From Pseudomonas viridiflava (lineage in GTDB: Bacteria; Pseudomonadota; Gammaproteobacteria; Pseudomonadales; Pseudomonadaceae), in NCBI RefSeq assembly GCF_900590755.1, contig NZ_UUOC01000035.1, forward strand, positions 1-64,000: DNA of 64,000 nt, in the 5' to 3' direction. Below, in pieces: positions 34,292 through 43,966 of this stretch. The notes beneath the pieces are model-generated. The model was not told the DNA's origin. It did no database searches and worked only from the letters and a program-made list of their open reading frames with translations. The stretch's first letter is position 1. Each line of letters starts with the position of its first letter. The translations under genes were made by a program, and so were the position numbers.

Positions 34292-34446
34292 CAGAGATAA
34301 AAATAATGACTGCCTGTGATCGCCGCTCCCCCGACCTTGATCCGCCTTTAGCGACACCTCTGCCGAGATTTTCTGGAACGCCTCCTCACTGACCCATCCG
34401 TCTGTGTTGAGCCATTCAAACTCCATTCTCTGCAAGGAACCGCTCC

Positions 34447-35796
34447 ATGACGCCGTCTCCTGGTCTGTCGCTGTTGGTTTACGCCGCTGTCGCGATCATT
34501 GCCTTGATCGTGTTGATCGCCCGCTATCGCCTCAACCCTTTTATCGTCATCACCCTGGTTTCCGTCGGCCTGGCGCTGGTCGCCGGCATGCCGGCCAGCG
34601 GCGTGGTTGCCTCCTATGAAGCCGGTGTCGGCAAAACCCTGGGGCATATTGCGCTGGTGGTTGCACTGGGCACGATGCTCGGCAAAATGATGGCCGAATC
34701 CGGCGGTGCCGAGCAGGTAGCCCGCACCCTGATCGACCGCTTCGGCGAGAAAAACGCCCACTGGGCCATGGTCTGCATCGCGTTTCTGGTGGGCCTGCCA
34801 TTGTTCTTCGAAGTCGGCTTCGTGCTGCTGGTGCCGATTGCCTTTACTGTGGCGCGGCGGGTCGGCGTGTCGATTCTGATGGTCGGCCTGCCTATGGTCG
34901 CCGGTCTGTCGGTGGTCCATGCACTGGTACCGCCACACCCCGCCGCGATGCTGGCGGTGCAGGCTTATCAGGCCTCGGTAGGCCAGACCCTGTTCTACGC
35001 GATTCTGATCGGCATTCCGACCGCCATCATTGCCGGTCCCATTTACGCCAAATTCATCGTGCCGCGCATTCAACTGCCGGACGAGAACCCGCTGGCCAAG
35101 CAGTTTCTGGACCGTGAACCTCGGACCAAACTGCCGAGCTTCGGCCTGACCATGACCACCATTCTGCTGCCGGTGGTGTTGATGCTGCTGGGCGGCTGGG
35201 CCAACCTGATCAGCACGCCGGGCAGTGGTTTCAACAGTTTCCTGCTGTTCATCGGCAATTCGGTGATCGCTCTGCTGCTGGCCACCTTGCTAAGCTTCTG
35301 GACCCTGGGTATCGCCCAAGGCTTCAACCGCGATTCGATTCTCAAGTTCACCAACGAATGTCTGGCGCCCACCGCGAGCATCACGCTGTTGGTCGGCGCG
35401 GGTGGCGGTTTGAACAAGATTCTGGTCGACAGTGGAGTGACCAACGAAATCGTCGGCCTGGCCCAGGATTTCCATCTGTCGCCGCTGCTCATGGGCTGGC
35501 TGTTCGCCGCCCTGATGCGCGTCGCCACCGGCTCGGCCACTGTGGCCATGACCACTGCTTCCGGGATCGTCGCCCCCGTGGCGATGGGGCTGGGTTATCC
35601 GCACCCGGAGTTGCTGGTGCTGGCGACCGGCGCAGGTTCGGTGATCTTTTCCCACGTCAATGACGGTGGTTTCTGGCTTATCAAGGAGTACTTCAATATG
35701 ACCGTGGCACAAACCTTCAAAACCTGGACGGTGCTGGAGACGTTGATTTCCGTGGTGGCGTTTGCGCTGACGCTGGGTCTGGCGCAGGTGCTCTGA
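34447..35796 (+). CDS. GntP family permease
   Basis: 449 residues with about 12-14 predicted membrane helices, GntP/DsdX family. Features include the N-terminal YRLNPFIVITLVSVGLALVAGMP and VGLPMVAGLSVVHALVPPHPAAM, conserved in gluconate and D-serine transporters, and HVNDGGFWLIKEYFNMT near the end. It is a proton symporter for a small carboxylate. Because the operon encodes a D-aminoacylase, an N-acyl-D-amino acid or D-amino acid is more probable than gluconate. RBS AAGGAACCGCTCC precedes the ATG. Confidence 0.88.
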   Translation: MTPSPGLSLLVYAAVAIIALIVLIARYRLNPFIVITLVSVGLALVAGMPASGVVASYEAGVGKTLGHIALVVALGTMLGKMMAESGGAEQVARTLIDRFGEKNAHWAMVCIAFLVGLPLFFEVGFVLLVPIAFTVARRVGVSILMVGLPMVAGLSVVHALVPPHPAAMLAVQAYQASVGQTLFYAILIGIPTAIIAGPIYAKFIVPRIQLPDENPLAKQFLDREPRTKLPSFGLTMTTILLPVVLMLLGGWANLISTPGSGFNSFLLFIGNSVIALLLATLLSFWTLGIAQGFNRDSILKFTNECLAPTASITLLVGAGGGLNKILVDSGVTNEIVGLAQDFHLSPLLMGWLFAALMRVATGSATVAMTTASGIVAPVAMGLGYPHPELLVLATGAGSVIFSHVNDGGFWLIKEYFNMTVAQTFKTWTVLETLISVVAFALTLGLAQVL

Positions 35797-36657
35797 GTGG
35801 ACATCCTTTACCAGATCCGCGCCCGCCAGGATTCGTTCAGCGCCGGTGAAGCGCGTATCGCCAGGCTAATCCTCAGTGATGTGGCCTTCGCCGCCAGCGC
35901 CAGCCTTGACGAGCTGGCGACTCGCGCCGAAGTCAGCAGCGCCACCCTGTCGCGCTTTGCTCGCAGTATCGGCTGCCGGGACCTGCGCGACCTGCGCCTG
36001 CAACTGGCCCAGGCCAGTGGCGTCGGCAGCCGTTTTCTCAACCCTGAACAGGCCCCGGAGCAGTCGGCGTTCTTCACCCAGATCGTCGGCGACATTGAGG
36101 CAACGTTGCGTCAGCATCTGGCGGGTTTCGACGAAGCCCGCTTTGCCGCTGCGGTCTCGACGCTAAGCGGCGCAAGGATGATTCACGCGTTCGGCATGGG
36201 CGGCTGCTCCAGCCTGTGCAGCGAAGAATTGCAGACCCGACTGGTGCGCCTGGGCTTTCCCATTGCTGCCAGCCGGGACCCGGTGATGATGCGCCTGATC
36301 GCCGCCACCCTTGGCCCGGAAAACAGCCTGATCGCCTGCTCCCTCAGCGGCCGCACGCCAGAGCTGATCGAGGCGGTAAAACTGGCCCGCAGCTACGGGG
36401 CGAAAGTGCTCGCCATCACCCTGCCCGACTCGCCCTTGGGCCAACTGGCCGATGTGGTCCTGCCGTTGCAGATCGCCGAGACCAATTTCATCTACAAACC
36501 GACAGCCGCGCGCTACGGCATGCTGCTGACCATCGATGTGCTCGCCACTGAACTGGCGCTGCTGGCGCCTGAAGACAACCAGGAGCGGCTGCGGCGGATC
36601 AAGCTCGCCCTCGATGACTATCGCGGCGGTGAAGACGGCCTGCCGCTGGGAGACTGA
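35797..36657 (+). CDS. MurR/RpiR family regulator
   Basis: 286 residues: an N-terminal RpiR helix-turn-helix (about 1-77, with SSATLSRFARSIGCRDLRDL) and a SIS sugar/phosphate-type ligand domain (about 125-250). The start is GTG at 35797 directly after the permease TGA, which indicates coupling. In similar operons this protein senses a catabolic intermediate and represses transport and hydrolysis genes. It is followed by the D-aminoacylase gene after 3 bases. Confidence 0.88.
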   Translation: MDILYQIRARQDSFSAGEARIARLILSDVAFAASASLDELATRAEVSSATLSRFARSIGCRDLRDLRLQLAQASGVGSRFLNPEQAPEQSAFFTQIVGDIEATLRQHLAGFDEARFAAAVSTLSGARMIHAFGMGGCSSLCSEELQTRLVRLGFPIAASRDPVMMRLIAATLGPENSLIACSLSGRTPELIEAVKLARSYGAKVLAITLPDSPLGQLADVVLPLQIAETNFIYKPTAARYGMLLTIDVLATELALLAPEDNQERLRRIKLALDDYRGGEDGLPLGD

Positions 36658-36660
36658 ACC

Positions 36661-38118
36661 ATGCTTTATGACCTGATCATTCGCGACGCTCTGGTGATCG
36701 ATGGCAGCGACCAGCCGGGGTTTCGCGCCGACGTGGCGATCCGCGAGGGTCGCATCCAGCGCATCGGCAGCCTGGACGGCGTATCGGCTGTGGAAGAAAT
36801 CAACGCGGCAGGCCGGGTCCTGGCTCCGGGCTTTATCGACGTTCATACCCATGACGACACGGTGGTGATCCGCAAGCCGCAGATGTTGCCCAAGATCAGC
36901 CAGGGCGTGACCACGGTGATTGTCGGCAACTGCGGCATCAGCGCGTCGCCGGTTTCCCTGGCGGGTGATCCGCCAGACCCGATGAACCTGCTGGGCACCT
37001 CGGCGGCGTTCGTCTATCCGCGTTTCAGCGACTATCGCAATGCCGTGGACAAGGCGCGCCCGGCGGTCAACGTCGCCGCGCTGATCGGCCATACCGCGCT
37101 GCGCAGCAATCACATGGACAACCTGCTGCGCACCGCAAGCCCTGATGAAATCAGCGCCATGCGCGAACAATTGCGTGACAGCCTGGAGTCAGGCGCACTG
37201 GGCTTATCCACCGGCCTGGCCTACGCCTCGGCGTTCTCGGCGGAGACCACCGAAGTCAAGCAACTGGCCGAAGAACTGACGGCCTTTGGCGCGGTATACA
37301 CCACTCACTTGCGCAGCGAGTTCGAGCCGGTGCTGGAGGCCATGGACGAAGCGTTCGACATTGGCCGCCACGCCAAATCTCCGGTGGTGATTTCCCACAT
37401 GAAATGCGCCGGGGCAGGTAATTGGGGCCGCAGCCCGCAACTGCTGGCGTCCCTGGAAAAAGCAGCCAAGGATCATCCGGTAGGTTGCGATTGCTATCCC
37501 TATGCGGCGAGCTCTTCGACCCTGGACCTCAAGCAGGTTACCGACGCATTCCGCATCACCATTACCTGGTCGACGCCGCACCCGGATCAAAGCGGCCGTG
37601 ACTTGAAGGACATCGCCGCCGACTGGCAACTGTCACTGCTGGACACCGCCCGCAAGCTACAACCGGCAGGCGCGGTGTACTACGGCATGGATGAACAGGA
37701 CGTACAGCGGATCATGAGCCATCCGCTGTCGATGATCGGTTCTGATGGCTTGCCGGAAGATCCGTTTCCACACCCGCGTCTGTGGGGCGCGTTCCCGAGG
37801 GTGCTTGGGCATTTCAGCCGCGACCTGGGCTTGTTCCCACTGCATACCGCCGTGCACAAGATGACCGGCCTGTCGGCGGCGCGCTTTGGCTTGCACGAGC
37901 GCGGCCTGATCCGCGAGGGTTACTGGGCGGACCTGGTGCTGTTCAACCCAGACACCGTGCTGGACGTGGCCGACTTCAAAAACCCGCAACAAGCCGCCGA
38001 AGGTATTGATGGGGTCTGGGTCAATGGCCAGTTGAGCTATGCCGATGGCAAAGCGCAAGGTGAGCGGCAGGGGAAGTTTTTGCCGAGGAGTGGGTCGTTG
38101 GTGGATGGGTTTGTATGA
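36661..38118 (+). CDS. N-acyl-D-amino-acid deacylase (D-aminoacylase)
   Basis: 485-residue metal-dependent amidohydrolase. The metal motif GFIDVHTHDD has ligands His62 and His64, NCGISASP provides the conserved Cys ligand of D-aminoacylases, and the C-terminal RFGLHERGLIREGYWADLVLFNP closes the beta-sandwich. It splits N-acyl-D-amino acids into a carboxylate and a D-amino acid. Its length equals that of characterised enzymes (about 480-495). Third gene of the operon with the GntP permease and RpiR regulator; specificity for D-Glu, D-Asp or neutral residues cannot be decided here. Confidence 0.9.
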   Translation: MLYDLIIRDALVIDGSDQPGFRADVAIREGRIQRIGSLDGVSAVEEINAAGRVLAPGFIDVHTHDDTVVIRKPQMLPKISQGVTTVIVGNCGISASPVSLAGDPPDPMNLLGTSAAFVYPRFSDYRNAVDKARPAVNVAALIGHTALRSNHMDNLLRTASPDEISAMREQLRDSLESGALGLSTGLAYASAFSAETTEVKQLAEELTAFGAVYTTHLRSEFEPVLEAMDEAFDIGRHAKSPVVISHMKCAGAGNWGRSPQLLASLEKAAKDHPVGCDCYPYAASSSTLDLKQVTDAFRITITWSTPHPDQSGRDLKDIAADWQLSLLDTARKLQPAGAVYYGMDEQDVQRIMSHPLSMIGSDGLPEDPFPHPRLWGAFPRVLGHFSRDLGLFPLHTAVHKMTGLSAARFGLHERGLIREGYWADLVLFNPDTVLDVADFKNPQQAAEGIDGVWVNGQLSYADGKAQGERQGKFLPRSGSLVDGFV

Positions 38119-38121
38119 ACC

Positions 38122-38212
38122 TGTTGGAGCGAGGCTTGCCCGCGAACCTTACAACTCGGTCTAACAGATGAACCGAATTATCGTTCTTCGCGGGCAAGCC
38201 TCGCTCCAACAG
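38122..38212. repeat. REP-like inverted pair, class C
   Basis: TGTTGGAGCGAGGCTTGCCC at the left and its reverse complement at the right, about 40 bases apart. This is the only class C copy in the window. It fills the space between the convergent D-aminoacylase and fahA genes and ends just before the fahA stop codon. Confidence 0.88.
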
Positions 38213-38213
38213 A

Positions 38214-39512
38214 CTACCCGATCACCACACCCCGACACTCCCCAAACCCGATCGACACCTGCCCATCCCGATGGCAACGGGCGCGCAGGATCACTTCGTC
38301 ACCCTCCTCCAGAAACCGCCGCACTTCGCCACCCGGCAGTTCGATGGCGACCTTCCCGCCGTCGGTCATTTCCAGCAGGCTGCCCAGTTGCCCGGCTTGC
38401 GGGCCGGACAAGGTGCCGGTGCCTAGCAGATCACCCGGCTGCAGTTTGCAGCCGTTGACGCTGTGGTGGGTCAGCATCTGGGCCACGGTCCAGTACATGT
38501 TCAAAGTGTTGCTGTTGGACAAAACATACGCGGGCCTGCCCTGTTCTTTCATCTGCCGGGTCAGCAACAAGACCTCCAGTTTGATATCCAGCGCGCCGCC
38601 CTGCTGATCGGTTTCATCCCACAAATAAGCCAACGGCTGAGGATCGCCCTGCGGACGCGCCGCTTGCGGGCTGCGAAACGGTGCCAGCGCTTCAGCGGTG
38701 ACCACCCACGGGGAAATCGTTGTCGCGAAACTCTTGGACAGAAACGGTCCCAGCGGCTGGTATTCCCAGGCTTGCAGATCCCGCGCCGACCAGTCGTTGA
38801 GCAGACACACACCCGCGACATGCTGCGCGGCATCGGCAATTGCGATGGGCTCGCCGTCGCTATTGCCGGGCCCGACCCAGACGCCCATTTCCAGTTCGTA
38901 ATCCAACCGTTTACAGGGGCCGAACTGTGGCACCTCCTGGCCTGGGGGCAATGTCTGACCGTTGGGGCGTTTGACTGGCGTACCGGAGACACACAGGGTC
39001 GAAGCGCGGCCGTGATAGGCAATCGGCACGTACTTGTAATTGGGCAGCAGTGGATTGTCCGGGCGGAACAGCTTGCCGACGTTGGTCGCATGATGAATGC
39101 CAACGTAAAAATCGGTGTAATCGCCGACCCGTGCGGGCATATGCATCCTGCATTCGCTCATGGGGTGCAGCAGCGTGTCGGCCATGGCTTGCAGGTTGGC
39201 TCGTTGCGGGCTGCGTTCATCCAGCAGATGCAACAGTTCTGCACGCAGCGCCTGACGCTGCTGCGCATCAAGGGCGAAGAAATCGTTGAGTCGATCCCGA
39301 CTGGCCGCTTCAGCAGCAACACGCGCAGCGCCATTGAAAAAACCCGCCGCCAACACGGCTTGCAGATCGAAAATCGAATCGCCTATGGCAACGCCGCCGC
39401 GCTTGGGCGAGTCGCCACGGCTGAACACGCCTAGCGGCAGGTTCTGCAATGGAAAGTCAGCGTGGCCGTTGGCGGATCCCACCCAGCTTCGGCTGTGTGC
39501 TGGCGAATTCAT
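38214..39512 (-). CDS. fahA: Fumarylacetoacetase
   Basis: 432 residues, FAH family, last step of tyrosine/homogentisate breakdown: fumarylacetoacetate to fumarate and acetoacetate. It has the N-terminal FAH domain and the catalytic domain with VGDYTDFYVGIHHATNVGKL (metal and catalytic His region), AYHGRAST and LNDWSARDLQAWEYQPLGPF. The length is normal (about 430). It starts in a one-base TGATG overlap with hmgA. No maiA isomerase gene follows it in this window. Confidence 0.96.
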   Translation of the reverse strand: MNSPAHSRSWVGSANGHADFPLQNLPLGVFSRGDSPKRGGVAIGDSIFDLQAVLAAGFFNGAARVAAEAASRDRLNDFFALDAQQRQALRAELLHLLDERSPQRANLQAMADTLLHPMSECRMHMPARVGDYTDFYVGIHHATNVGKLFRPDNPLLPNYKYVPIAYHGRASTLCVSGTPVKRPNGQTLPPGQEVPQFGPCKRLDYELEMGVWVGPGNSDGEPIAIADAAQHVAGVCLLNDWSARDLQAWEYQPLGPFLSKSFATTISPWVVTAEALAPFRSPQAARPQGDPQPLAYLWDETDQQGGALDIKLEVLLLTRQMKEQGRPAYVLSNSNTLNMYWTVAQMLTHHSVNGCKLQPGDLLGTGTLSGPQAGQLGSLLEMTDGGKVAIELPGGEVRRFLEEGDEVILRARCHRDGQVSIGFGECRGVVIG

Positions 39513-40816
39513 CAGAGATTTCCCTTGTTAAAAGTCTTGGCCATGCCAGTCCAGCAGGCGTCGTAATCACTTTGCAGCTCGGGGCATTGCAAGGCATGCA
39601 GGCTGGGGCGCAACACCTTGCCGGTCTCGAACATGAAGGCCATGGTGTTTTCGATCTTGTGCGGTCTCAGTTGGGCGCCGATGGCGTTTTGCGCGGTCAC
39701 GTTATCCGGGCCATGGGCGCTCATGCAGTTGTGCAGCGATGCGCCACCCGGCATGAAACCTTCAGCCTTGGCGTCGTAGGCTCCCTCGATCAGGCCCATG
39801 AATTCGTTCATCAGGTTGCGATGGAACCAGGGCGGGCGGAAGGTGTTTTCCGCCACCATCCAGCGCGGCGGGAAGATCACGAAGTCGACGTTGGCTTGCC
39901 CGTGAACATTTCCAGGCGAAGTCAGCACGGTAAAAATCGACGGATCTGGATGGTCGAAACTGACCGTACCGAGGGTGTTGAATCGGCGCAGATCATATTT
40001 GTAGGGCACGTTATTACCGTGCCAGCCCACCACGTCAAAGGGCGAGTGATCCAGCTCGGTGGTCCACAACTCGCCGAGGAATTTCTGTAGCAGGATTACC
40101 GGCTCATCGCGCTCTTCAAACCATGCAGTGGGGGCGAGAAAGTCCCGGGGGTTGGCCAGACCGTTGCTGCCAATCGGTCCCAGGTCCGGCAAACGTAGCG
40201 CGCTGCCATGGTTTTCACAGACATAACCCCGGGCGCTGGCGTCCAGCAATTGCACGCTGAATTTCAGCCCGCGCGGCAGCACGGCGATTTCCTGTGGGGC
40301 AATGTCCAAAAGACCCATTTCTGTGAAGATCCGCAAGCGACCTAACTGCGGCACGATCAGCCATTCGCCGTCGGCGTTGAAGAACGCGCGCTGCATGGAG
40401 GCCGTGGCGCAGTAGTTGTAGACCGTCACACCCTCGGCCTGATCCGCCGTAGCCGTGCTGGCCATGACATGCAGGCCATCAATGAAGTCCGTAGTTTCAG
40501 CGGGGAACTCAAAGGCATTCCAGCGCAGGCGGTTAGGTGTAATCGGACCCATTTGCTGGCCGGTGAGCTGCCGATCCAGACGCTGGTATCGCGGGTGCGC
40601 GGCAGAAGGTTTGATGCGGTACAGCCAGGTACGCCGGGCTTCGGCGCGGGGGACAGTAAAGGCAGTGCCTGAAAGCTGTTCGGCATAAAGGCCCAACGCG
40701 TGTTGCTGGGGAGAGTTCTGCCCCACGGGTAAAGCACCAGGCAGCGCTTCGCTGCTGAACTGGTTACCGAAGCCGGATTGATAGAGCAGCGGCCCGGCAG
40801 GCTGATGAGTAACCAT
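39512..40816 (-). CDS. hmgA: Homogentisate 1,2-dioxygenase
   Basis: 434-residue cupin-type Fe(II) dioxygenase that opens the homogentisate ring to maleylacetoacetate. Recognisable blocks are [19 protein letters not shown] at the start, [16 protein letters not shown] in the middle, and [19 protein letters not shown] with ESEP-free iron ligands toward the C-terminus. The length is typical. It is operonic with fahA. A class A REP pair separates it from hpd, which lies upstream on the same strand. Confidence 0.97.
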   Translation of the reverse strand: MVTHQPAGPLLYQSGFGNQFSSEALPGALPVGQNSPQQHALGLYAEQLSGTAFTVPRAEARRTWLYRIKPSAAHPRYQRLDRQLTGQQMGPITPNRLRWNAFEFPAETTDFIDGLHVMASTATADQAEGVTVYNYCATASMQRAFFNADGEWLIVPQLGRLRIFTEMGLLDIAPQEIAVLPRGLKFSVQLLDASARGYVCENHGSALRLPDLGPIGSNGLANPRDFLAPTAWFEERDEPVILLQKFLGELWTTELDHSPFDVVGWHGNNVPYKYDLRRFNTLGTVSFDHPDPSIFTVLTSPGNVHGQANVDFVIFPPRWMVAENTFRPPWFHRNLMNEFMGLIEGAYDAKAEGFMPGGASLHNCMSAHGPDNVTAQNAIGAQLRPHKIENTMAFMFETGKVLRPSLHALQCPELQSDYDACWTGMAKTFNKGNL

Positions 40817-40858
40817 CGTGACCTCTCTTGTTATTGGCGGTGATGTGGCACAACCCCC

Positions 40859-40931
40859 TGTAGGAGCTGCCGCAGGCTGCGAATGGCGGTGTGTCAGATG
40901 AATCGCTTTCGCAGCCTTCGGCAGCTCCTAC
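40859..40931. repeat. REP doublet, class A
   Basis: Inverted pair of the class A core between hpd and hmgA, which point the same way. The last base of the right arm differs from the consensus (CTACGG instead of CTACAG). Confidence 0.88.
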
Positions 40932-40944
40932 GGGGACTCATTTC

Positions 40945-42021
40945 TTACTCCACCGCCAAAACCCCGCGTTTGACCTGATCCCGCTCAATCGACTCAAACA
41001 GCGCCTTGAAGTTGCCCTCGCCAAATCCATCATCGCCTTTGCGCTGGATGAATTCGAAGAACACCGGGCCCATCAGGGTTTCGGAGAATATCTGCAACAA
41101 CAGCCGCCGCTCGCCGCCATCGGATGAGCCGTCCAGCAGGATGCCGCGGCTTTTCAGCTCGGCCTCCGGCTCGCCATGGTTCGGCAGCCGTCCTTCGAGC
41201 ATTTCGTAATAGGTTTCAGGCGGCGCGGTCATGAAGCGCATGCCGATGGCTTTGAGCGCATCCCAGCTTTTGATCAGGTCATCGGTGAAGAACGCCACAT
41301 GCTGGATGCCTTCGCCGTTGAACTTCATCAGAAACTCTTCGATCTGCCCCGCGCCCTTGGACGACTCCTCGTTCAGCGGAATGCGGATCATGCCGTCCGG
41401 CGCGGTCATGGCTTTTGAGGTCAGGCCGGTGTATTCGCCCTTGATGTCGAAGTAACGAATCTCCCGGAAGTTGAACAGCTTCTCGTAGAAGCTCGCCCAG
41501 TACGCCATGCGTCCGCGATAGACGTTGTGGGTCAGATGATCGATGAACTTGAGACCCGCGCCCTCGGGATGGCGGTCCACGCCTTCGATGAAGTTGAAGT
41601 CGATGTCATAGATCGAGGTGCCTTCACCAAACCGGTCGATCAGGTACAACGGCGCGCCGCCAATGCCTTTGATTGCGGGCAAGCGCAGCTCCATGGGCCC
41701 GGTGGCGATTTCCACCGGCTGCGCACCCAGCTCAAGGGCTCGCTGATAAGCCTTTTGGGAATCCTTGACGCGAAACGCCATACCGCACACCGACGGCCCA
41801 TGCTCGGCGGCAAAGTACGAAGCCAGGCTGTGGGGTTCGTTGTTGAGGATGATGTTGATGCCACCCTGGCGATACAGCACTACGTCCTTGGAACGGTGCA
41901 CTGCGACCTTGGTGAAGCCCATGATCTGGAACACGGGTTCAAGGGTATTGGGGGTTGGCGAGGCGAATTCGATGAACTCAAAGCCCATCAGGCCCATTGG
42001 ATTTTCGTAGAGATCAGCCAT
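40945..42021 (-). CDS. hpd: 4-Hydroxyphenylpyruvate dioxygenase
   Basis: 358 residues, two vicinal-oxygen-chelate domains. It turns 4-hydroxyphenylpyruvate into homogentisate, the substrate of the neighbouring HmgA. Iron ligands are expected in [20 protein letters not shown] and the C-terminal [21 protein letters not shown] segment, all visible. The length matches Pseudomonas HPD. GGAGCCAGACC precedes the ATG. It is divergent from glcD across a 445-base gap. Confidence 0.97.
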   Translation of the reverse strand: MADLYENPMGLMGFEFIEFASPTPNTLEPVFQIMGFTKVAVHRSKDVVLYRQGGINIILNNEPHSLASYFAAEHGPSVCGMAFRVKDSQKAYQRALELGAQPVEIATGPMELRLPAIKGIGGAPLYLIDRFGEGTSIYDIDFNFIEGVDRHPEGAGLKFIDHLTHNVYRGRMAYWASFYEKLFNFREIRYFDIKGEYTGLTSKAMTAPDGMIRIPLNEESSKGAGQIEEFLMKFNGEGIQHVAFFTDDLIKSWDALKAIGMRFMTAPPETYYEMLEGRLPNHGEPEAELKSRGILLDGSSDGGERRLLLQIFSETLMGPVFFEFIQRKGDDGFGEGNFKALFESIERDQVKRGVLAVE

Positions 42022-42466
42022 GGTCTGGCTCCTTGCAGGAAAGTGGAATCAGCGGTTTGTCGCGATCACTTTGCTGCGGGCGGCGCGCAGGGAATCCCGC
42101 GCACACTGCGCGCCAGGAAATCACCAAAAATCAGTTGCAGGCCAAGAACTTTCATACGACCAGACTACTCCGGCTTGTCAGGTGGCGCATCGGGATGCAC
42201 GGCCTGAGACGCCTAATGGTCCGACGCGAGTGGTTCAACTCGCTAAAACTCATGAGATAGCGCATTTTTATAATTTTTCGTAATCGGTTTACGTATTGCG
42301 CAACTTGAGTGATCCACAGACGGCTGTCAATCGCATACGCGACTAAAGGGCGAGGCGAAAACATGGACAGACGCGCCGGGAACGCTTTAATGATGCACGT
42401 TGCCTGATGCAATAAGCCTGTGAACAAACGTTTCTTATAAAAACAACAAAGGGTCACGAACCCATC
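42022..42466. other. Divergent intergenic region hpd-glcD
   Basis: No gene is seen in these 445 bases. A perfect TATAAT occurs at 42269-42274 within an AT-rich stretch, and CGTAA-TCGGT-TTACG (42279-42293) is a perfect inverted repeat beside it. These suggest a promoter and operator for one or both flanking operons, but I find no matching -35 at normal spacing, so an activator may be needed. The right end contains an AAAACAACAAAGGG stretch just before glcD. Confidence 0.45.
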
Positions 42467-43966
42467 ATGAATATTCTCTACGACGAACGTGTCGACGGCG
42501 CGCTGCCGGTGGTCGACAAGCAACAGTTGCTGGATGAACTGCAACGCCAGCTGCCTGATCTGGATGTGCTGCATCGTCCGGAAGAACTGCGGCCCTATGA
42601 GTGCGACGGGCTGTCGGCCTATCGCACCACACCCATGCTGGTCGCCCTGCCCCGGCATCTCGAAGAAGTCCAGACGCTGCTGAAAATCTGCCATCAGCGC
42701 CACGTGCCGGTGGTCACTCGCGGCGCGGGCACGGGCTTGTCCGGTGGTGCGCTGCCGCTTGAGCAAGGCCTGCTGCTGGTGATGGCACGCTTCAACAAGA
42801 TCCTCGAAATCGACCCGGCGGCGCGCATTGCCAGAGTCCAGCCTGGCGTGCGCAACCTGGCGATTTCTCAGGCGGCGGCGCCTTACGATCTGTATTACGC
42901 ACCGGACCCGTCCTCGCAAATTGCCTGTTCCATCGGCGGCAACGTGGCGGAAAACGCCGGTGGCGTGCATTGCCTGAAATACGGCCTGACTGTGCACAAC
43001 CTGCTCAAGCTGGAAATTCTCACGGTCGAAGGCGAGCATCTGACGCTGGGTTCAGAAGCCCTGGATTCGCCGGGCTTCGACCTGTTGGCGCTGTTCACCG
43101 GCTCCGAAGGCATGCTCGGGGTGATCACTGAAGTAACCGTAAAACTGTTGCCCAAACCCCAGGTGGCGAAGGTGCTGCTGGCGGCGTTTGATTCGGTGGA
43201 AAAAGCCGGTCGCGCCGTCGCCGATATCATCGCGGCGGGGATCATCCCAGGTGGCCTGGAGATGATGGACAACCTGGCGATTCGTGCCGCCGAGGACTTC
43301 ATCCACGCCGGTTACCCGGTGGACGCCGAAGCCATTCTGCTGTGCGAACTGGACGGCGTTGAAGCCGATGTCCATGACGACTGCGAGCGGGTCCGCAAGG
43401 TGCTGACCGATGCTGGCGCCACCGAGCTACGCCAGGCTAAGGATGAAGCCGAGCGGGTGCGTTTCTGGGCCGGGCGCAAAAACGCCTTCCCTGCCGTGGG
43501 TCGCCTTTCACCGGATTACTACTGCATGGACGGCACCATCCCCCGCCGGGAACTGCCCGGCGTGCTGCAAGGCATTTCGGCGTTGTCGGCGGAATACGGG
43601 CTGCGGGTCGCCAATGTGTTCCATGCCGGGGACGGCAATATGCACCCGTTGATCCTGTTCGACGCCAACCAGCCCGGCGAGCTGGAACGCGCAGAAGCCC
43701 TGGGCGGCAAGATCCTCGAACTGTGTGTCAAAGTCGGCGGCAGCATCACCGGCGAGCATGGCGTGGGTCGCGAGAAGATCAATCAGATGTGCGCCCAGTT
43801 CAACAGTGACGAGCTGACCTTGTTTCATGCCGTGAAAGCCGCCTTCGATCCCGGCGGCATGCTCAACCCCGGCAAGAACATCCCGACCCTGCATCGCTGT
43901 GCCGAATTCGGCGCGATGCATGTGCACATGGGCAAGTTGCCTTTCCCGGAACTGGAGCGCTTCTGA
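42467..43966 (+). CDS. glcD: Glycolate oxidase FAD subunit GlcD
   Basis: 499 residues: an FAD_binding_4 (PCMH) domain with TRGAGTGLSGGALP and SIGGNVAENAGGVHCLKYG, then an FAD-oxidase C-terminal domain ending HGVGREKINQM. It oxidises glycolate to glyoxylate at the inner membrane together with GlcE and GlcF. The length equals E. coli GlcD (499). First gene of glcDEFG; a divergent glcC regulator, found beside this operon in E. coli, is absent here because hpd occupies that place. Its stop overlaps glcE by one base. Confidence 0.96.
   Translation: MNILYDERVDGALPVVDKQQLLDELQRQLPDLDVLHRPEELRPYECDGLSAYRTTPMLVALPRHLEEVQTLLKICHQRHVPVVTRGAGTGLSGGALPLEQGLLLVMARFNKILEIDPAARIARVQPGVRNLAISQAAAPYDLYYAPDPSSQIACSIGGNVAENAGGVHCLKYGLTVHNLLKLEILTVEGEHLTLGSEALDSPGFDLLALFTGSEGMLGVITEVTVKLLPKPQVAKVLLAAFDSVEKAGRAVADIIAAGIIPGGLEMMDNLAIRAAEDFIHAGYPVDAEAILLCELDGVEADVHDDCERVRKVLTDAGATELRQAKDEAERVRFWAGRKNAFPAVGRLSPDYYCMDGTIPRRELPGVLQGISALSAEYGLRVANVFHAGDGNMHPLILFDANQPGELERAEALGGKILELCVKVGGSITGEHGVGREKINQMCAQFNSDELTLFHAVKAAFDPGGMLNPGKNIPTLHRCAEFGAMHVHMGKLPFPELERF

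Larger units (their letters stand above)
34110..34446. other. Intergenic region upstream of the gntP operon
   Basis: No gene is seen in these 337 bases. The left part holds a class B REP pair. From 34220 to 34310 the sequence is very AT-rich and contains two inverted repeats listed separately. The rest, to the RBS AAGGAACC before 34447, shows no further pattern I can support. Confidence 0.6.

Noticed and set aside
42241..42262. CGCTA...TAGCG around CTCATGAG as an operator
   Set aside because: The inner and outer arms do not share one centre of symmetry, so it is not a true palindrome.
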